Shown: positions 33,835 to 43,182, counted from the first letter of the stretch. The stretch is DNA of 44,428 bases from CAZOHG01 sp964579725 (GCA_964579725.1 CAZOHG010000029.1:1-44428); one strand, 5' to 3'. Numbers and translations: made by a program. The notes: generated by a model not told the origin, from the sequence alone.

Positions 33835-33987
33835 AACAAACGCACTCCTCGGCCTTTTGGGGTTGCGACAAGTTAATGTTGAATTTTGCAAATTAATCTA
33901 TTAAATTTCAAATAAATTAAGAGATTCTATTTCAATCAATCCGCAAAGAAAGTTCCCCCACTTCGGGTCAGGGGGTATTTTGAATAC

Positions 33988-36627
33988 ATGGCACGCGACA
34001 TCCAGAAGCTCGAAGCAATTCTCCAAAATGTCGAACGACCGGGACGCTACATCGGACATGAATTTAATTGGGTGCTGAAAAATCCCGATGCCGGGCTGGT
34101 TCGAATAGCGCTTGTTTTTCCGGATGTCTACGAGCTCGGAATGTCCTACGAGGGCTTCCAGATTTTGTACCATATTTTGAACCGGCTCCCTTTTGTGTGG
34201 GCGGAACGCGTTTTCACCCCCTGGCCCGATTTCGAAGCCGAATTAAGGAAGTGGGAAATTCCTCTGTTTTCGATTGAATCGAAAACGGCGCTGCGTTCTT
34301 TTGACATACTCGGATTTACGCTTCAATACGAGCTGCACGACACAAATATTTTAAACACGTTGGATTTGGGAAAGGTGCCGGTTCGTCGGGAGGATCGGGG
34401 CGAGGGGGACCCCTTGGTTGTGGCCGGTGGGCCCTGTGCGTACAATCCGGAACCGTTGGCGAATTTCGTGGACGCCTTTGTTCTCGGGGATGGTGAAGCG
34501 GTTGTAACCGAACTGGCAAAGGCCTATCGGGAGGGCAAAGAAAAGGGGCAATCCCGTGTTGACATTTTAAAACGATGGGCCGCCATTCAGGGCATTTACG
34601 TTCCCGGATTTTATCAGGATTTTTATACCGAAGGGGGGCACTTTCAGGTTTTAAAACCCGTTTTACCGGAAATCCCCCGAAAAATCCACGCACGTATTTT
34701 GCCTGAGTTGCGGGAAGAGGCCTACCCCACCGCCCCTCTGGTTCCGCTTGTTCGGACAACGCACGACCGCCTGAGCGTGGAGGTCATGCGCGGTTGTACG
34801 CGAGGGTGCCGTTTTTGTAACGCTGGCTACATTTACCGACCCACCCGCGAGCGTCCGTACGAAAATTTAGTGGCGTACATCGAAAAAGTGCTGGATGCAA
34901 CCGGGTACGAAGAGGTTTCACTGGTCTCACTCTCCACCTCGGATTATTCGGAATTGGGTGAGCTTTGGTTTGCTCTTAGGAAGATCCTGAAAGAGCGCCA
35001 CGTGTCCCTGTCCCTTCCTTCTCTGCGTCCCGAAACCATTACGCCTGAGCTGTTGCGCTCGTTGAAAGCCGAAAAGAAAAGCGGGTTGACTATTGCTCCC
35101 GAAGCCGGAACCGATCGCCTGCGCCGCGTCATTAATAAGTTCATGCGAGACGAGGATATTTTGCGGGCGGTGGAAACCGCTTTCAGCGAAGGGTGGCGAA
35201 TGGTCAAGCTCTATTTTATGATCGGCCTTCCTACTGAAACGGAAACGGATTTGCTCGGCATTGTCGATTTAGCCCGAAAGATTCTGCGAATTGGCCGGCG
35301 TTTCGGCTCCGTGGGCGTGCGGATTTCTATTTCGCCTTTCTCTCCAAAACCGCACACGCCTTTCCAATGGGCGGCTCAGGATTCAATGGAAATGTTGTCC
35401 AGGAAAATTCATTTCCTCAAGAAAAACTTGCCCGGAAAACACGTGGAAATGAGCTACCGGGACCCGCGCGTTTCTTTTTTGGAGGATGTGCTGTCGCGCG
35501 GCGACCGGCGTCTGGGGCGAGCTATCGAACAGGCGTGGCGGAACGGTGCGCAATTTGACGCCTGGAGCGATCACTTCAATTGGCAAGCCTGGAAAGACGC
35601 CTTTGAACAAACGGGAATTCAACCGGAGGACTACACACGCAAGCGCAGCCTGGACGAGCCGCTCCCGTGGGATCACATTTCGCGCGGGATCCTCAAAAAG
35701 TACCTGAAGGAAGAGTACCGGCGGGCCGTGGCGGGAGCCATTACGGCGGATTGCAAGTACACCCTGTGTAATTTGTGCGGTCTGATGAAATTGCCTTCCT
35801 GCCAGGAGGTGGTGAAGCGGGGCACCCGTGAAAAGGCTTCAACGCCGGAAGATATTCTCATTGAGCGGGCGCTGCACCCGATCTACCATTGGAAGGACAA
35901 GATTCCTCCCGAACCCGAGGTTCCCGGCGAAGAAATCGTTTCCGCGCAGGCATCGCCGCGCACGTGGTACCGCTTTCAGTACCGAAAAGAGGGATGGATA
36001 CGTTTTTTAGGGCATTTGGACTTGCAAAATGTCTTTCATCGCGCGTTCCGTCGGCTGAAACTACCGTTGGTTTTTAGCGAAGGATTTTCTCCGCATCCGA
36101 AAATTTCACCCGGCCCGCCCCTGCCGTTGGGCTACGAAAGCGAAGCCGAATATTTGGACGTGCAGCTTTTTGGGAATCATTTTCCCGATCTGGCGGAAAA
36201 GGTAAATGGGGTGCTGCCTGACGGTGTGACGGTGGTTAAAGTTAAGGAAATGGGGGAAAAAATAAAGCCAATTTCAGCCGTTGCCGAAGGGGCTACGTAC
36301 CGGGTGTTTTTTTCGAATTCTCCGGAAGCGCCGGAAGAAAACCTAACCCGTTTCTTGAGCCTGTCGGAGGTTTGGGTGGAACGGTTTCGGAAAGGACGAA
36401 AAAAGCAGATCAATGTGCGGCCTTTTGTTGAGCGACTGAAGTGGTATTCGGTGGAAAAGCGTCTGGATGTGGAAATTCGTTTTCAAAACGGGCGAGGGGT
36501 TCGCATTCCGGAAATTCTCACGGCTGTGTGGGGGAAAGAACCGACTTCGCCGGGTGCTTTTCGGGTGCGGCGGGTTTCTCTTTGGCTGGAACGAGAAGGC
36601 AAACGCCTGACGCCAATGGAGCTGTAA
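33988..36627 (+). CDS. B12-binding-type radical SAM protein fused to DUF2344 (TIGR03960/TIGR03936)
   Basis: An 879-residue protein. The N-terminal 250 residues start 'ERPGRYIGHEFN' and resemble the cobalamin-binding-type lead of TIGR03960. The radical SAM cluster motif is 'RGCTRGCRFCNAG' with Cys270, Cys274 and Cys277, followed by 'GLTIAPEAGTDRLRRVINK' and 'MIGLPTETETD'. A C-terminal DUF2344 domain begins near 655 ('YRFQYRKEGWIRFLGHLDLQNVFHRAFRR', 'SEGFSPHPKIS'). Two-gene versions exist in other bacteria; here they are fused. The family sits beside RNase G and ribosomal protein genes in many genomes, pointing to RNA or ribosome modification, not demonstrated. The start lacks a normal ribosome site. 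Confidence 0.9.
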   Translation: MARDIQKLEAILQNVERPGRYIGHEFNWVLKNPDAGLVRIALVFPDVYELGMSYEGFQILYHILNRLPFVWAERVFTPWPDFEAELRKWEIPLFSIESKTALRSFDILGFTLQYELHDTNILNTLDLGKVPVRREDRGEGDPLVVAGGPCAYNPEPLANFVDAFVLGDGEAVVTELAKAYREGKEKGQSRVDILKRWAAIQGIYVPGFYQDFYTEGGHFQVLKPVLPEIPRKIHARILPELREEAYPTAPLVPLVRTTHDRLSVEVMRGCTRGCRFCNAGYIYRPTRERPYENLVAYIEKVLDATGYEEVSLVSLSTSDYSELGELWFALRKILKERHVSLSLPSLRPETITPELLRSLKAEKKSGLTIAPEAGTDRLRRVINKFMRDEDILRAVETAFSEGWRMVKLYFMIGLPTETETDLLGIVDLARKILRIGRRFGSVGVRISISPFSPKPHTPFQWAAQDSMEMLSRKIHFLKKNLPGKHVEMSYRDPRVSFLEDVLSRGDRRLGRAIEQAWRNGAQFDAWSDHFNWQAWKDAFEQTGIQPEDYTRKRSLDEPLPWDHISRGILKKYLKEEYRRAVAGAITADCKYTLCNLCGLMKLPSCQEVVKRGTREKASTPEDILIERALHPIYHWKDKIPPEPEVPGEEIVSAQASPRTWYRFQYRKEGWIRFLGHLDLQNVFHRAFRRLKLPLVFSEGFSPHPKISPGPPLPLGYESEAEYLDVQLFGNHFPDLAEKVNGVLPDGVTVVKVKEMGEKIKPISAVAEGATYRVFFSNSPEAPEENLTRFLSLSEVWVERFRKGRKKQINVRPFVERLKWYSVEKRLDVEIRFQNGRGVRIPEILTAVWGKEPTSPGAFRVRRVSLWLEREGKRLTPMEL

Positions 36628-36760
36628 TCCGTCTGCAAAAGCAGCGGGGGGTATCCCTAAAAAAGTGGTGAATGTACAAACGGCGGGGTTGGGGCAAATT
36701 GCGAAAAAAGGGGGACAGTAAATTTAAGAATTTTTGATTTAATGAGGGAATACGTTCTTT

Positions 36761-38332
36761 ATGCGAAAAGAAATTATTATTAATTCGTCCATCGCCGGCA
36801 CACGCGTTGCCATTTTGGAGGGTGGACAGTTAGTCGAATTATTTGTCGAGCGTCCCGAGCAGGAACGCATGGTAGGAGATATTTACAAGGGGGTGGTGGA
36901 AAATGTGATTCGCGGAATGGGGGCGGCTTTTGTGGACATCGGACACAAGCAGAATGCCTTTTTGCGATTTTCGGACATTGGCGATTTTTTTGAGAGTTTT
37001 GGCCCGATTCTCAGTGACGAGGAATCGGACGAGGCTTACTGGAAAGCGCTGAAAAAGGAACGCTCTCGGAAGGGAGTGCCGCTGGTTTCGGGGCAGGAAA
37101 TTTTGGTGCAAATTGCCAAAGAACCGATTAGCACAAAAGGGGCGCGCGTTACCTCTGAGGTCTCCATTCCGGGGCGGTTTATGGTATTGGTGCCGGGGTA
37201 CAATCACGTGGGAGTGTCCAGAAAGATCGAGAATTTTCGGGAGCGCAAGCGGCTTAAAAAGATTGCACTACGCATTCGCCCGGAAGGGTTTGGGCTGATT
37301 ATTCGGACGGCAGCAGCCGAAAAAGACGAAGCCGTTCTCAAAGCCGATTTGGACAACCTGTTGCACACCTGGGAAAAAATCGAGCGAAAAGCGCGCAAGG
37401 AAAAGGCCCCAGCCCTGGTGTACAAGGAAATGGGCATGGTTTCCTCCGTTATTCGGGATTTGTTTACGCAGGATGTGGAACGTGTCGTGGTCGATTCACG
37501 CAAGCTTTACCGGGAAATTACACGCTATTTAAAGGATGTGGCTCCGCATCTCATGCCCCGGGTGGAATATTACAAGGGCATGCGTCCCATTTTCGATGAG
37601 TACAAAATCGAAAAAGAGATCGACAAAAGCTTGTCCCGCAAGGTTTGGCTAAAAAGCGGCGGGTACATCGTCATCGACCAGACGGAAGCGCTGGTCGCCA
37701 TTGACGTCAACAGCGGCCGCTACGTGAGCCGGGGTGAGCACGAGGACAGTTCCCTGAAAATCAATCTGGAGGCCGTTCGAGAAATCGCACACCAATTGCG
37801 CCTGCGGGACATGGGGGGGATTATTGTCATCGACTTCATCGACATGCGAGACGAGCGCAATAAAATGAAGGTCTACACCGAGCTACGAAAAGAGCTCCGA
37901 AAGGATCGCTCCAAAACGAGCGTGGCCCCTCTGAGCGAATTTGGCTTAATCGAAATGACCCGGGAAAGGTCCCGCCCCAGCCTGTTGTTTGATTTTACGG
38001 AACCCTGTCCGGTGTGTGACGGCGTGGGGCACGTGCCGTCGAGTCCCACGGTGGCAGCTAAAATCGAGCAGGCCATTCGTCGGTTGCGGGCTACTCGGAA
38101 AGAACGACGCATTCGCCTGGAGGTAAATCCGGAAATGGCCAAATTTTTGGACGACGGCCTGTGGAACCGCACCCGAAAACTTATGCTAAAATACATGATT
38201 ACGATTGAGGTTGTGCCCAACCCTGAATTGCGTTTTTGGGAATTTAGAATTTTGGCTAAAAAAAGCGGAGCCGATTTGACGGGTGAACTTTTGGGCAAAA
38301 CGGAGAGCGAAAGGGAGCTGGAGAAACTTTGA
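36761..38332 (+). CDS. rng: Ribonuclease G (Rne/Rng family)
   Basis: A 523-residue endoribonuclease. The S1 RNA-binding domain lies at about 35-130 ('GDIYKGVVENVIRGMGAAFVDIGHKQNAFL'). The catalytic aspartates are Asp315 ('AIDVNSGRY') and Asp358 ('VIDFIDM'), 43 residues apart as in E. coli RNase E. The zinc-link motif is CPVC (416-419). It processes rRNA and decays mRNA. The long acidic C-terminal scaffold of RNase E is absent. It lies 133 bases after the radical SAM gene; the L21-L27 pair downstream has its own promoter. Confidence 0.95.
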   Translation: MRKEIIINSSIAGTRVAILEGGQLVELFVERPEQERMVGDIYKGVVENVIRGMGAAFVDIGHKQNAFLRFSDIGDFFESFGPILSDEESDEAYWKALKKERSRKGVPLVSGQEILVQIAKEPISTKGARVTSEVSIPGRFMVLVPGYNHVGVSRKIENFRERKRLKKIALRIRPEGFGLIIRTAAAEKDEAVLKADLDNLLHTWEKIERKARKEKAPALVYKEMGMVSSVIRDLFTQDVERVVVDSRKLYREITRYLKDVAPHLMPRVEYYKGMRPIFDEYKIEKEIDKSLSRKVWLKSGGYIVIDQTEALVAIDVNSGRYVSRGEHEDSSLKINLEAVREIAHQLRLRDMGGIIVIDFIDMRDERNKMKVYTELRKELRKDRSKTSVAPLSEFGLIEMTRERSRPSLLFDFTEPCPVCDGVGHVPSSPTVAAKIEQAIRRLRATRKERRIRLEVNPEMAKFLDDGLWNRTRKLMLKYMITIEVVPNPELRFWEFRILAKKSGADLTGELLGKTESERELEKL

Positions 38333-38360
38333 CCCCTTTTGTTTCGGTAGAGCTTTTGAA

Positions 38361-38378
38361 ACCTGTTCCGCAACAGGT
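38361..38378. repeat. Perfect hairpin ACCTGTT-CCGC-AACAGGT
   Basis: A 7-bp stem with 4-nt loop between rng and the L21 promoter; no T-run, so not a standard terminator. It could be an operator or RNA processing site. Confidence 0.4.
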
Positions 38379-38452
38379 GTTGAGAAATCACATGGGATTG
38401 TCGAGTTCCTCAGCACTTTTTGCAAAAGGCAACTCAATTGGCCAATAAAGGC

Positions 38453-38481
38453 TTGACATCATCTTGTGGGTTTATTATATT
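38453..38481 (+). promoter_or_regulatory. Strong sigma70 promoter of rplU-rpmA
   Basis: TTGACA (38453-38458), 17-base spacer, TATATT (38476-38481). A near-consensus promoter with a leader of about 50 bases before the L21 ATG. Confidence 0.85.
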
Positions 38482-38535
38482 AAAATGTTTGGATTTAAAT
38501 GAAATTAGAAAGATGGCGAAGGAGGTTTTGATTTC

Positions 38536-38850
38536 ATGTACGCAATTGTGGACATTGCCGGCAAACAGGTAAAAATAGAGGAAAAGGCCAAAGTAAAAGT
38601 GCCTTTCTTGGGGCTTGACGAGGGGGAGTCGGTTACGTTCGATCGGGTTCTCTTGGCATCCGATGAAAAAGAGACAAAAATCGGAACTCCCGTTTTGGAG
38701 GGGGCTCGGGTTGAGGGAAAGGTGCTCCGGAACGGCCGGGAGAAAAAGGTGCTGGTTTTCAAGAAAATTCCCCGCAAGGGCTTTGACAAGAAAAACGGGC
38801 ACCGGCAACTTTTTACGGAAATTGAAGTGGAAAAAATCGTTTTTGAATAA
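38536..38850 (+). CDS. rplU: 50S ribosomal protein L21
   Basis: A 104-residue protein of usual length. 'MYAIVDIAGKQVKIEE' at the start and 'KKNGHRQLFTEIEVEKI' near the C-terminus are the L21 hallmarks. It binds 23S rRNA. GAAGGAGG lies upstream. L27 follows after 15 bases, the universal gene order. Confidence 0.97.
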   Translation: MYAIVDIAGKQVKIEEKAKVKVPFLGLDEGESVTFDRVLLASDEKETKIGTPVLEGARVEGKVLRNGREKKVLVFKKIPRKGFDKKNGHRQLFTEIEVEKIVFE

Positions 38851-38865
38851 AGGAGGTGGTGTTTT

Positions 38866-39117
38866 ATGGCACACAAAAAAGGCGTGGGTAGCTCCAGAAA
38901 CGGACGGGACAGCAATGCCCAGCGGCTGGGTGTTAAAATTTACGCCGGTCAAAAAGTAAAGGCTGGAAATATTATTGTCCGTCAACGAGGAACCCACTTT
39001 CACCCCGGTGAAAATGTCGGGATTGGCAAAGATGACACCCTTTTTGCAAAATCGGACGGTGTGGTAAAATTCGAAACGCGGAGAGGGAACCGCAAATTCG
39101 TCAGTGTCGTAGCTTAA
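38866..39117 (+). CDS. rpmA: 50S ribosomal protein L27
   Basis: An 83-residue protein starting 'AHKKGVGSSRNGRDS' and containing 'GAQRLGVK'-type and 'IVRQRGTHFHPGENVG' blocks. It reaches the peptidyl-transferase centre. There is no N-terminal extension of the type cleaved in Firmicutes. AAAGGAGGTG lies upstream. Confidence 0.97.
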   Translation: MAHKKGVGSSRNGRDSNAQRLGVKIYAGQKVKAGNIIVRQRGTHFHPGENVGIGKDDTLFAKSDGVVKFETRRGNRKFVSVVA

Positions 39118-39150
39118 AAAGAGAAGATTTTTATCTTCTCTTTTTTTTGT
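39116..39150 (+). terminator. Rho-independent terminator after rpmA
   Basis: AAAAAGAGAAGAT (39116-39128), TTTT loop, ATCTTCTCTTTTT (39133-39145), then more T. The left arm begins within the L27 stop codon. Confidence 0.93.
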
Positions 39151-39380
39151 GCCCAAATTGGGGGCGGGCTTGAAAATCTTGTGAGTCGTTTTGGATGACA
39201 GGTAATCTTAAGGGGGAAATTTGAGGGAAACTTTTTGGCGCAAAAGCCGTTTGCTGAGATTAAAAAGTTCCCGAGCTGAATTTTAGGATGTTTTCGAGGC
39301 TTTTTGGATGTACCTCTGTTCTTAGCGTTCCGTTTTGAATAAATTTTTGGAACCGAACCCATTTAATTCAGGAGGATCAA

Positions 39381-40304
39381 ATGAAAGTAAGTGTTGTAGG
39401 AGCCGGACACGTTGGCGAAACCGTCGCGCGCAATGTGGGCGAGCTGGAAATTGCCAACGAAGTGGTTTTAATCGATATTATTGAGGGTCTGCCGCAGGGC
39501 AAAGCACTGGATATGTGGGAATCCGCTCCCATTCGGGGATTTGACACCCGCATGGTGGGTACAAATGATTACAAAGATACCAAAGATTCCGATGTTGTGG
39601 TCATTACGGCAGGTGTTCCCCGGAAACCCGGCATGAGCCGAGACGATCTGCTTAATACCAATTTTAATATTGTCAAACAAGTGACTGAAAACATTGTCAA
39701 ATATTCTCCTAACACCATTCTCATCGTGGTTTCCAATCCCCTGGATGTCATGGCCTACACTGCCATGAAAGTGAGCGGATTTGATTCCTCGCGTGTGTTC
39801 GGTATGGCTGGCATTTTGGATACCGCTCGTTACCGCTCCTTTATTGCTCTGGAAGCCAATGTTTCCGTGAAGGACATTCAGGCCATGGTTTTGGGCGGCC
39901 ACGGGGACGACATGGTTCCTCTGCCTCATTTTACCACCATTTCGGGAATTCCCGTTTCTCATTTCATTTCCAAAGAAAAGCTCGATGCTATTGTTCAGCG
40001 CACACGCGGCGGCGGCGGGGAAATTGTCAAATACCTGAAAACCGGAAGTGCTTACTACGCTCCGGGTGCGGCCGTGGCTCAGATGGTAGAAGCCATCGCC
40101 AAAAATAGCCACCGTATTTTGCCCTGTTCCGCCTGGTTGACCGGCCAATTCGGCATTCAGGACACATTTGTGGGAGTGCCGGTCAAATTGGGCAGCGCGG
40201 GTATTGAAGAGATCATTGAGCTTCCTCTGACAGACGAAGAATTGGCCGCTTTGAAGGTTTCAGCGGACCATGTGAAGGAGAATATTAAAAAGCTCCCGTT
40301 GTAA
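39381..40304 (+). CDS. mdh: Malate dehydrogenase (LDH-like type)
   Basis: A 307-residue NAD-dependent enzyme. GAGHVG (7-12) and Asp32 bind NAD. Arg81 and Arg87 in 'VPRKPGMSRDDLL' mark malate rather than lactate specificity. Arg150 in 'LDTARYRS' binds substrate, and His174 in 'GGHGDDMVPL' is the catalytic base. It interconverts malate and oxaloacetate in the TCA cycle. AGGAGGATCAA gives a strong ribosome site. The succinate dehydrogenase genes begin 297 bases downstream on the same strand. Confidence 0.95.
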   Translation: MKVSVVGAGHVGETVARNVGELEIANEVVLIDIIEGLPQGKALDMWESAPIRGFDTRMVGTNDYKDTKDSDVVVITAGVPRKPGMSRDDLLNTNFNIVKQVTENIVKYSPNTILIVVSNPLDVMAYTAMKVSGFDSSRVFGMAGILDTARYRSFIALEANVSVKDIQAMVLGGHGDDMVPLPHFTTISGIPVSHFISKEKLDAIVQRTRGGGGEIVKYLKTGSAYYAPGAAVAQMVEAIAKNSHRILPCSAWLTGQFGIQDTFVGVPVKLGSAGIEEIIELPLTDEELAALKVSADHVKENIKKLPL

Positions 40305-40340
40305 TTTTCTCTCTTTGAAAATTTTCAGTTAGACAGTGTG

Positions 40341-40372
40341 GGAAACTTCCTGAAATATTTTGGGAAGTTTCC
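40341..40372. repeat. 10-bp inverted repeat after mdh
   Basis: GGAAACTTCC (40341-40350) and GGAAGTTTCC (40363-40372) around a 12-nt loop, followed after a few bases by a T-run inside a small GCC-N7-GGC hairpin. It may act as a weak terminator of mdh. Confidence 0.5.
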
Positions 40373-40486
40373 GCCATTTTTTGGCATTTCGGGCAGGGCG
40401 GTTTTTTGTGCCTTTTGGTTTGTGAAATCGACGGGTGCGTCCGAAACGGTTCTGCCAAGGCTGCCGGAATTGACACAGCACGGTTC

Positions 40487-40532
40487 GAACAGGTCGCCTT
40501 TCGGCTCAGATCCGGAAAGGGAGCGCCTGTTC
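40487..40532 (+). promoter_or_regulatory. Long imperfect hairpin in the sdhA upstream region
   Basis: GAACAGG (40487-40493) pairs with CCTGTTC (40526-40532), with inner helices CCTTTC (40497-40502) with GAAAGG (40515-40520) and GG with CC, around a CTCAGAT loop. No T-run follows. It lies 69 bases before the sdhA ATG and may be part of its leader. Confidence 0.45.
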
Positions 40533-40601
40533 AAAACAAACATTTCGAGAAAAAACTTTTACTAAAAGTGGATTGAAGTTCTCCCAAAATGGAGGTATCA
40601 C

Positions 40602-42317
40602 ATGTCTGAGTTTACACACGATATTCTGATTTTGGGGTCGGGAATTGCGGGATTGAGAGCCGCTTTGGAAATTTCCATGCAAAGCGACGGCAAAGTGGAC
40701 GTGGGCATTATTTCGAAGGTCCAGCTCATGCGCTCCCATTCCGTAGCAGCCGAAGGAGGAACGGCTGCTGTGCTCCGCCCCGAAGAAGGGGACAGTTTTG
40801 ATCTCCACGCCTGGGACACCATTAAGGGCAGTGATTTTTTGGCCGACCAGGATGTGGTGTACCGATTTGTGAAGATGATGCCGGACGAAATCCTTCGTCT
40901 GGACCGCTGGGGAATTCCCTGGAGCCGAAAGCCGGACGGCCGTATTGACCAGCGTCCCTTCGGCGGACACGGCTACCCCAGAGCCGTGTACGCAGCCGAC
41001 AAAACCGGTTTTTTTGAAATGCAAACGCTGTACGACAATTTGCTCCAGTACGACAATGTGACCCGCTACGACGAGTGGTTTGTGACCTCCTATATTATTG
41101 AGGACGGCGTGTTTAAGGGATTGACCGCTTTCGACATGGCCACCGGCGAGTTCCATGTGTTTCGGGGCAAGGCACTGATCATTGCTTCCGGCGGAATTGG
41201 TCGGGTTTCCGGATTTACCACCTATTCTCACACCGTTACGGGTGACGGCATTGCCATGGCCTACCGGGCGGGCATTCCGTTGAAGGATATGGAATTTGTC
41301 CAATTTCACCCCACAGGCCTGATTCCCACCGGCATTTTAATGACAGAAGCCTGCCGGGGCGAAGGCGGCTACCTCCGAAACAACAAGGGCGAGCGGTTCA
41401 TGGAACGCTACGCTCCCAGTCGGATGGAATTGGCTCCCCGCGATATTGTGTCGCGCTCCATTATTACGGAAATCAATGAAGGCCGAGGCTTTCCTGGCCC
41501 GCGTGGTCTGGATTATGTGCATCTTGACTTGACCCATTTGGGCGCCGACAAAATCAATGAGCGGCTGGGTTTTATTCGAGAGCTTACCATGAAATTTGTG
41601 GGTGTAGACCCGGTCAAAGAACCCATTCCGATCCGCCCGGTGTGGCATTATCTGATGGGTGGTATTGACACCAATATCGACGGAAAAGCCAGCGGTGTGG
41701 AGGGTGTTTGGGCCGCCGGAGAAGCGGGCTGCGAAAGCCTCCACGGGGCCAATCGTCTCGGAACCAACTCTACAGCCGAGTGTCTGGTGTACGGTAACAT
41801 TACCGGCAACGAAGCGCTAAAATACATCGATGGCAAGGAATTGCCAAAATTTAGCGGCGATGCGGTCCAAAAAGAAAAAGACCGCATTTTCAACGATCTG
41901 ATGAAACGCGATGGCAAGGAGTCGGTGTACGAATTGCGTTCGGAGGTACGGGATATTATTGACAAACACATGCCGGTCTACCGTACGGGAGAAAAAATGA
42001 AAGAAGGGCTGGAACGGATTCGGCAGGTCAAAGAGCGGTACAAAAATATTACGGTTCGAGATAAAAGCAAAGCCTACAATACCGATCTGGTCTTTGCCCT
42101 TGAGCTTGGCTTCATGATTGACGTGGCGGAGGTTTTGATTGCCGGTGGTTTGCGGCGGGAAGAATCCCGTGGCGGACACGCTCGATTGGATTTTCCCAAG
42201 CGGGATGACGAAAAATGGCTCAAGCACACGGTGGCCAAATATACGCCTGACGGCCCTGAATTTGAGTACAAACCCGTGGCCATTACCACCTGGAAACCCG
42301 TTGAACGCAAGTATTAG
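40602..42317 (+). CDS. sdhA: Succinate dehydrogenase/fumarate reductase flavoprotein subunit
   Basis: A 571-residue flavoprotein. The FAD motif is 'ILGSGIAGLRAA' (10-21). His46 in 'RSHSVAAEGGTAAV' is the covalent FAD attachment site. 'QFHPTG' near 237 and 'GGIDTN' near 351 line the active site, and 'YAPSRMELAPRDIVSRSI' holds the catalytic arginine region. It oxidises succinate to fumarate (or the reverse). GGAGGTATCAC precedes the ATG. It heads the four-gene operon, with the next gene after 9 bases. Confidence 0.95.
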   Translation: MSEFTHDILILGSGIAGLRAALEISMQSDGKVDVGIISKVQLMRSHSVAAEGGTAAVLRPEEGDSFDLHAWDTIKGSDFLADQDVVYRFVKMMPDEILRLDRWGIPWSRKPDGRIDQRPFGGHGYPRAVYAADKTGFFEMQTLYDNLLQYDNVTRYDEWFVTSYIIEDGVFKGLTAFDMATGEFHVFRGKALIIASGGIGRVSGFTTYSHTVTGDGIAMAYRAGIPLKDMEFVQFHPTGLIPTGILMTEACRGEGGYLRNNKGERFMERYAPSRMELAPRDIVSRSIITEINEGRGFPGPRGLDYVHLDLTHLGADKINERLGFIRELTMKFVGVDPVKEPIPIRPVWHYLMGGIDTNIDGKASGVEGVWAAGEAGCESLHGANRLGTNSTAECLVYGNITGNEALKYIDGKELPKFSGDAVQKEKDRIFNDLMKRDGKESVYELRSEVRDIIDKHMPVYRTGEKMKEGLERIRQVKERYKNITVRDKSKAYNTDLVFALELGFMIDVAEVLIAGGLRREESRGGHARLDFPKRDDEKWLKHTVAKYTPDGPEFEYKPVAITTWKPVERKY

Positions 42318-42326
42318 GAGGTTGAA

Positions 42327-42776
42327 ATGAAAACAGTCGTTCAAGAAAAAAGAACACATCCCAACCGGTTAGGCATTGGCGGCTGGTTTTACGGCGGCAA
42401 GTTCGGTGTCGAGCGGTATATTTTTGCCCTGCATCGTTTGGCCGGTTTGGGCATATTGTTGTACTTTATTATTCATATTTTTGTCACCGGTGCGAAGATT
42501 CACGGACAAGCCGCGTGGCAATCGGCCATGAGCAGCGTCAGCGGACCGCTTTTTCACATTGGTGAGTATTTGGTTTTCGCTGCCATTGCTTTCCACGGAC
42601 TAAACGGAATCCGCCTCATTTTGGCTGAATTCGGCTTGGTTTTGGGAAAGCCCAAACGCCCGGTCTATCCGTACACCACGGCCAATATGCGCGTTCGCGT
42701 TTTGACCTGGAGCTTAATGATTTTAGCCGTCATTTTAATGTTTGTGGGTGGCTACGATTTCTTTTTGATGCATTAA
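42327..42776 (+). CDS. sdhC: Succinate dehydrogenase cytochrome b-type membrane subunit C
   Basis: A 149-residue membrane anchor with three hydrophobic segments (about 35-52, 70-95, 125-146). Candidate heme ligands are His37 ('ALHRLAG') and His90 ('AFHGLNGIR'), with His46 also in a membrane segment. It anchors the enzyme and passes electrons to quinone. AGGAGG lies before the ATG. Confidence 0.88.
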   Translation: MKTVVQEKRTHPNRLGIGGWFYGGKFGVERYIFALHRLAGLGILLYFIIHIFVTGAKIHGQAAWQSAMSSVSGPLFHIGEYLVFAAIAFHGLNGIRLILAEFGLVLGKPKRPVYPYTTANMRVRVLTWSLMILAVILMFVGGYDFFLMH

Positions 42777-42789
42777 TAAGGAGGTTCCC

Positions 42790-43170
42790 ATGCGTGAATC
42801 TACGTTGTGGTTTTGGCATTTAATCGCAGGCGTTGTGATTCTGTTTGTTCTTGGAATTCATATCGGCGTCATGCATCTCGATAAGATTTTGCAGGCCATT
42901 GGGCTTCTCTCCTCAAGCGATGTGTTGGCTTACGCTTCTGTGTTGGCCCGGGCCAAATCAATTGGCTATTTGATTGTGTACCTTTTGTTGATCGGTTTTG
43001 CTTTGTACCATGGTTTTTATGGATTGCGATCGATGATTCTGGAAATCTCCATGTCCAAAACGGCTGAGAAAATTGTCAATTGGGTGATTGTCCTCTTTGG
43101 TCTGGCCCTGTTTGTGTACGGCGCCTACGCCATTATTGTCGGTTACACGATCGCGACAAACGCTGCTTAG
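42790..43170 (+). CDS. sdhD: Succinate dehydrogenase membrane subunit D
   Basis: A 126-residue three-helix protein (about 10-28, 55-78, 92-118). His10, His24, and His in 'LYHGFYGLRS' (near 74) are possible heme ligands. The HGxxGLR pattern is shared with subunit C, suggesting the two anchors are related. It sits between sdhC and sdhB, so the function follows from context more than from sequence. AAGGAGG precedes the ATG. Confidence 0.85.
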   Translation: MRESTLWFWHLIAGVVILFVLGIHIGVMHLDKILQAIGLLSSSDVLAYASVLARAKSIGYLIVYLLLIGFALYHGFYGLRSMILEISMSKTAEKIVNWVIVLFGLALFVYGAYAIIVGYTIATNAA

Positions 43171-43182
43171 GAGGATTTACGA

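Noticed and set aside
16077..39245. Repeated GCGCAAAA words in intergenic DNA (near 16077, 19322, 33040, 39239)
   Set aside because: The shared part is too short and the flanks differ; also found in coding DNA, so chance is the simpler explanation.
40478..40495. GGTTCGAAC as a tRNA T-loop
   Set aside because: The neighbouring bases do not pair as a T stem and there is no cloverleaf; they form the hairpin at 40487-40532.
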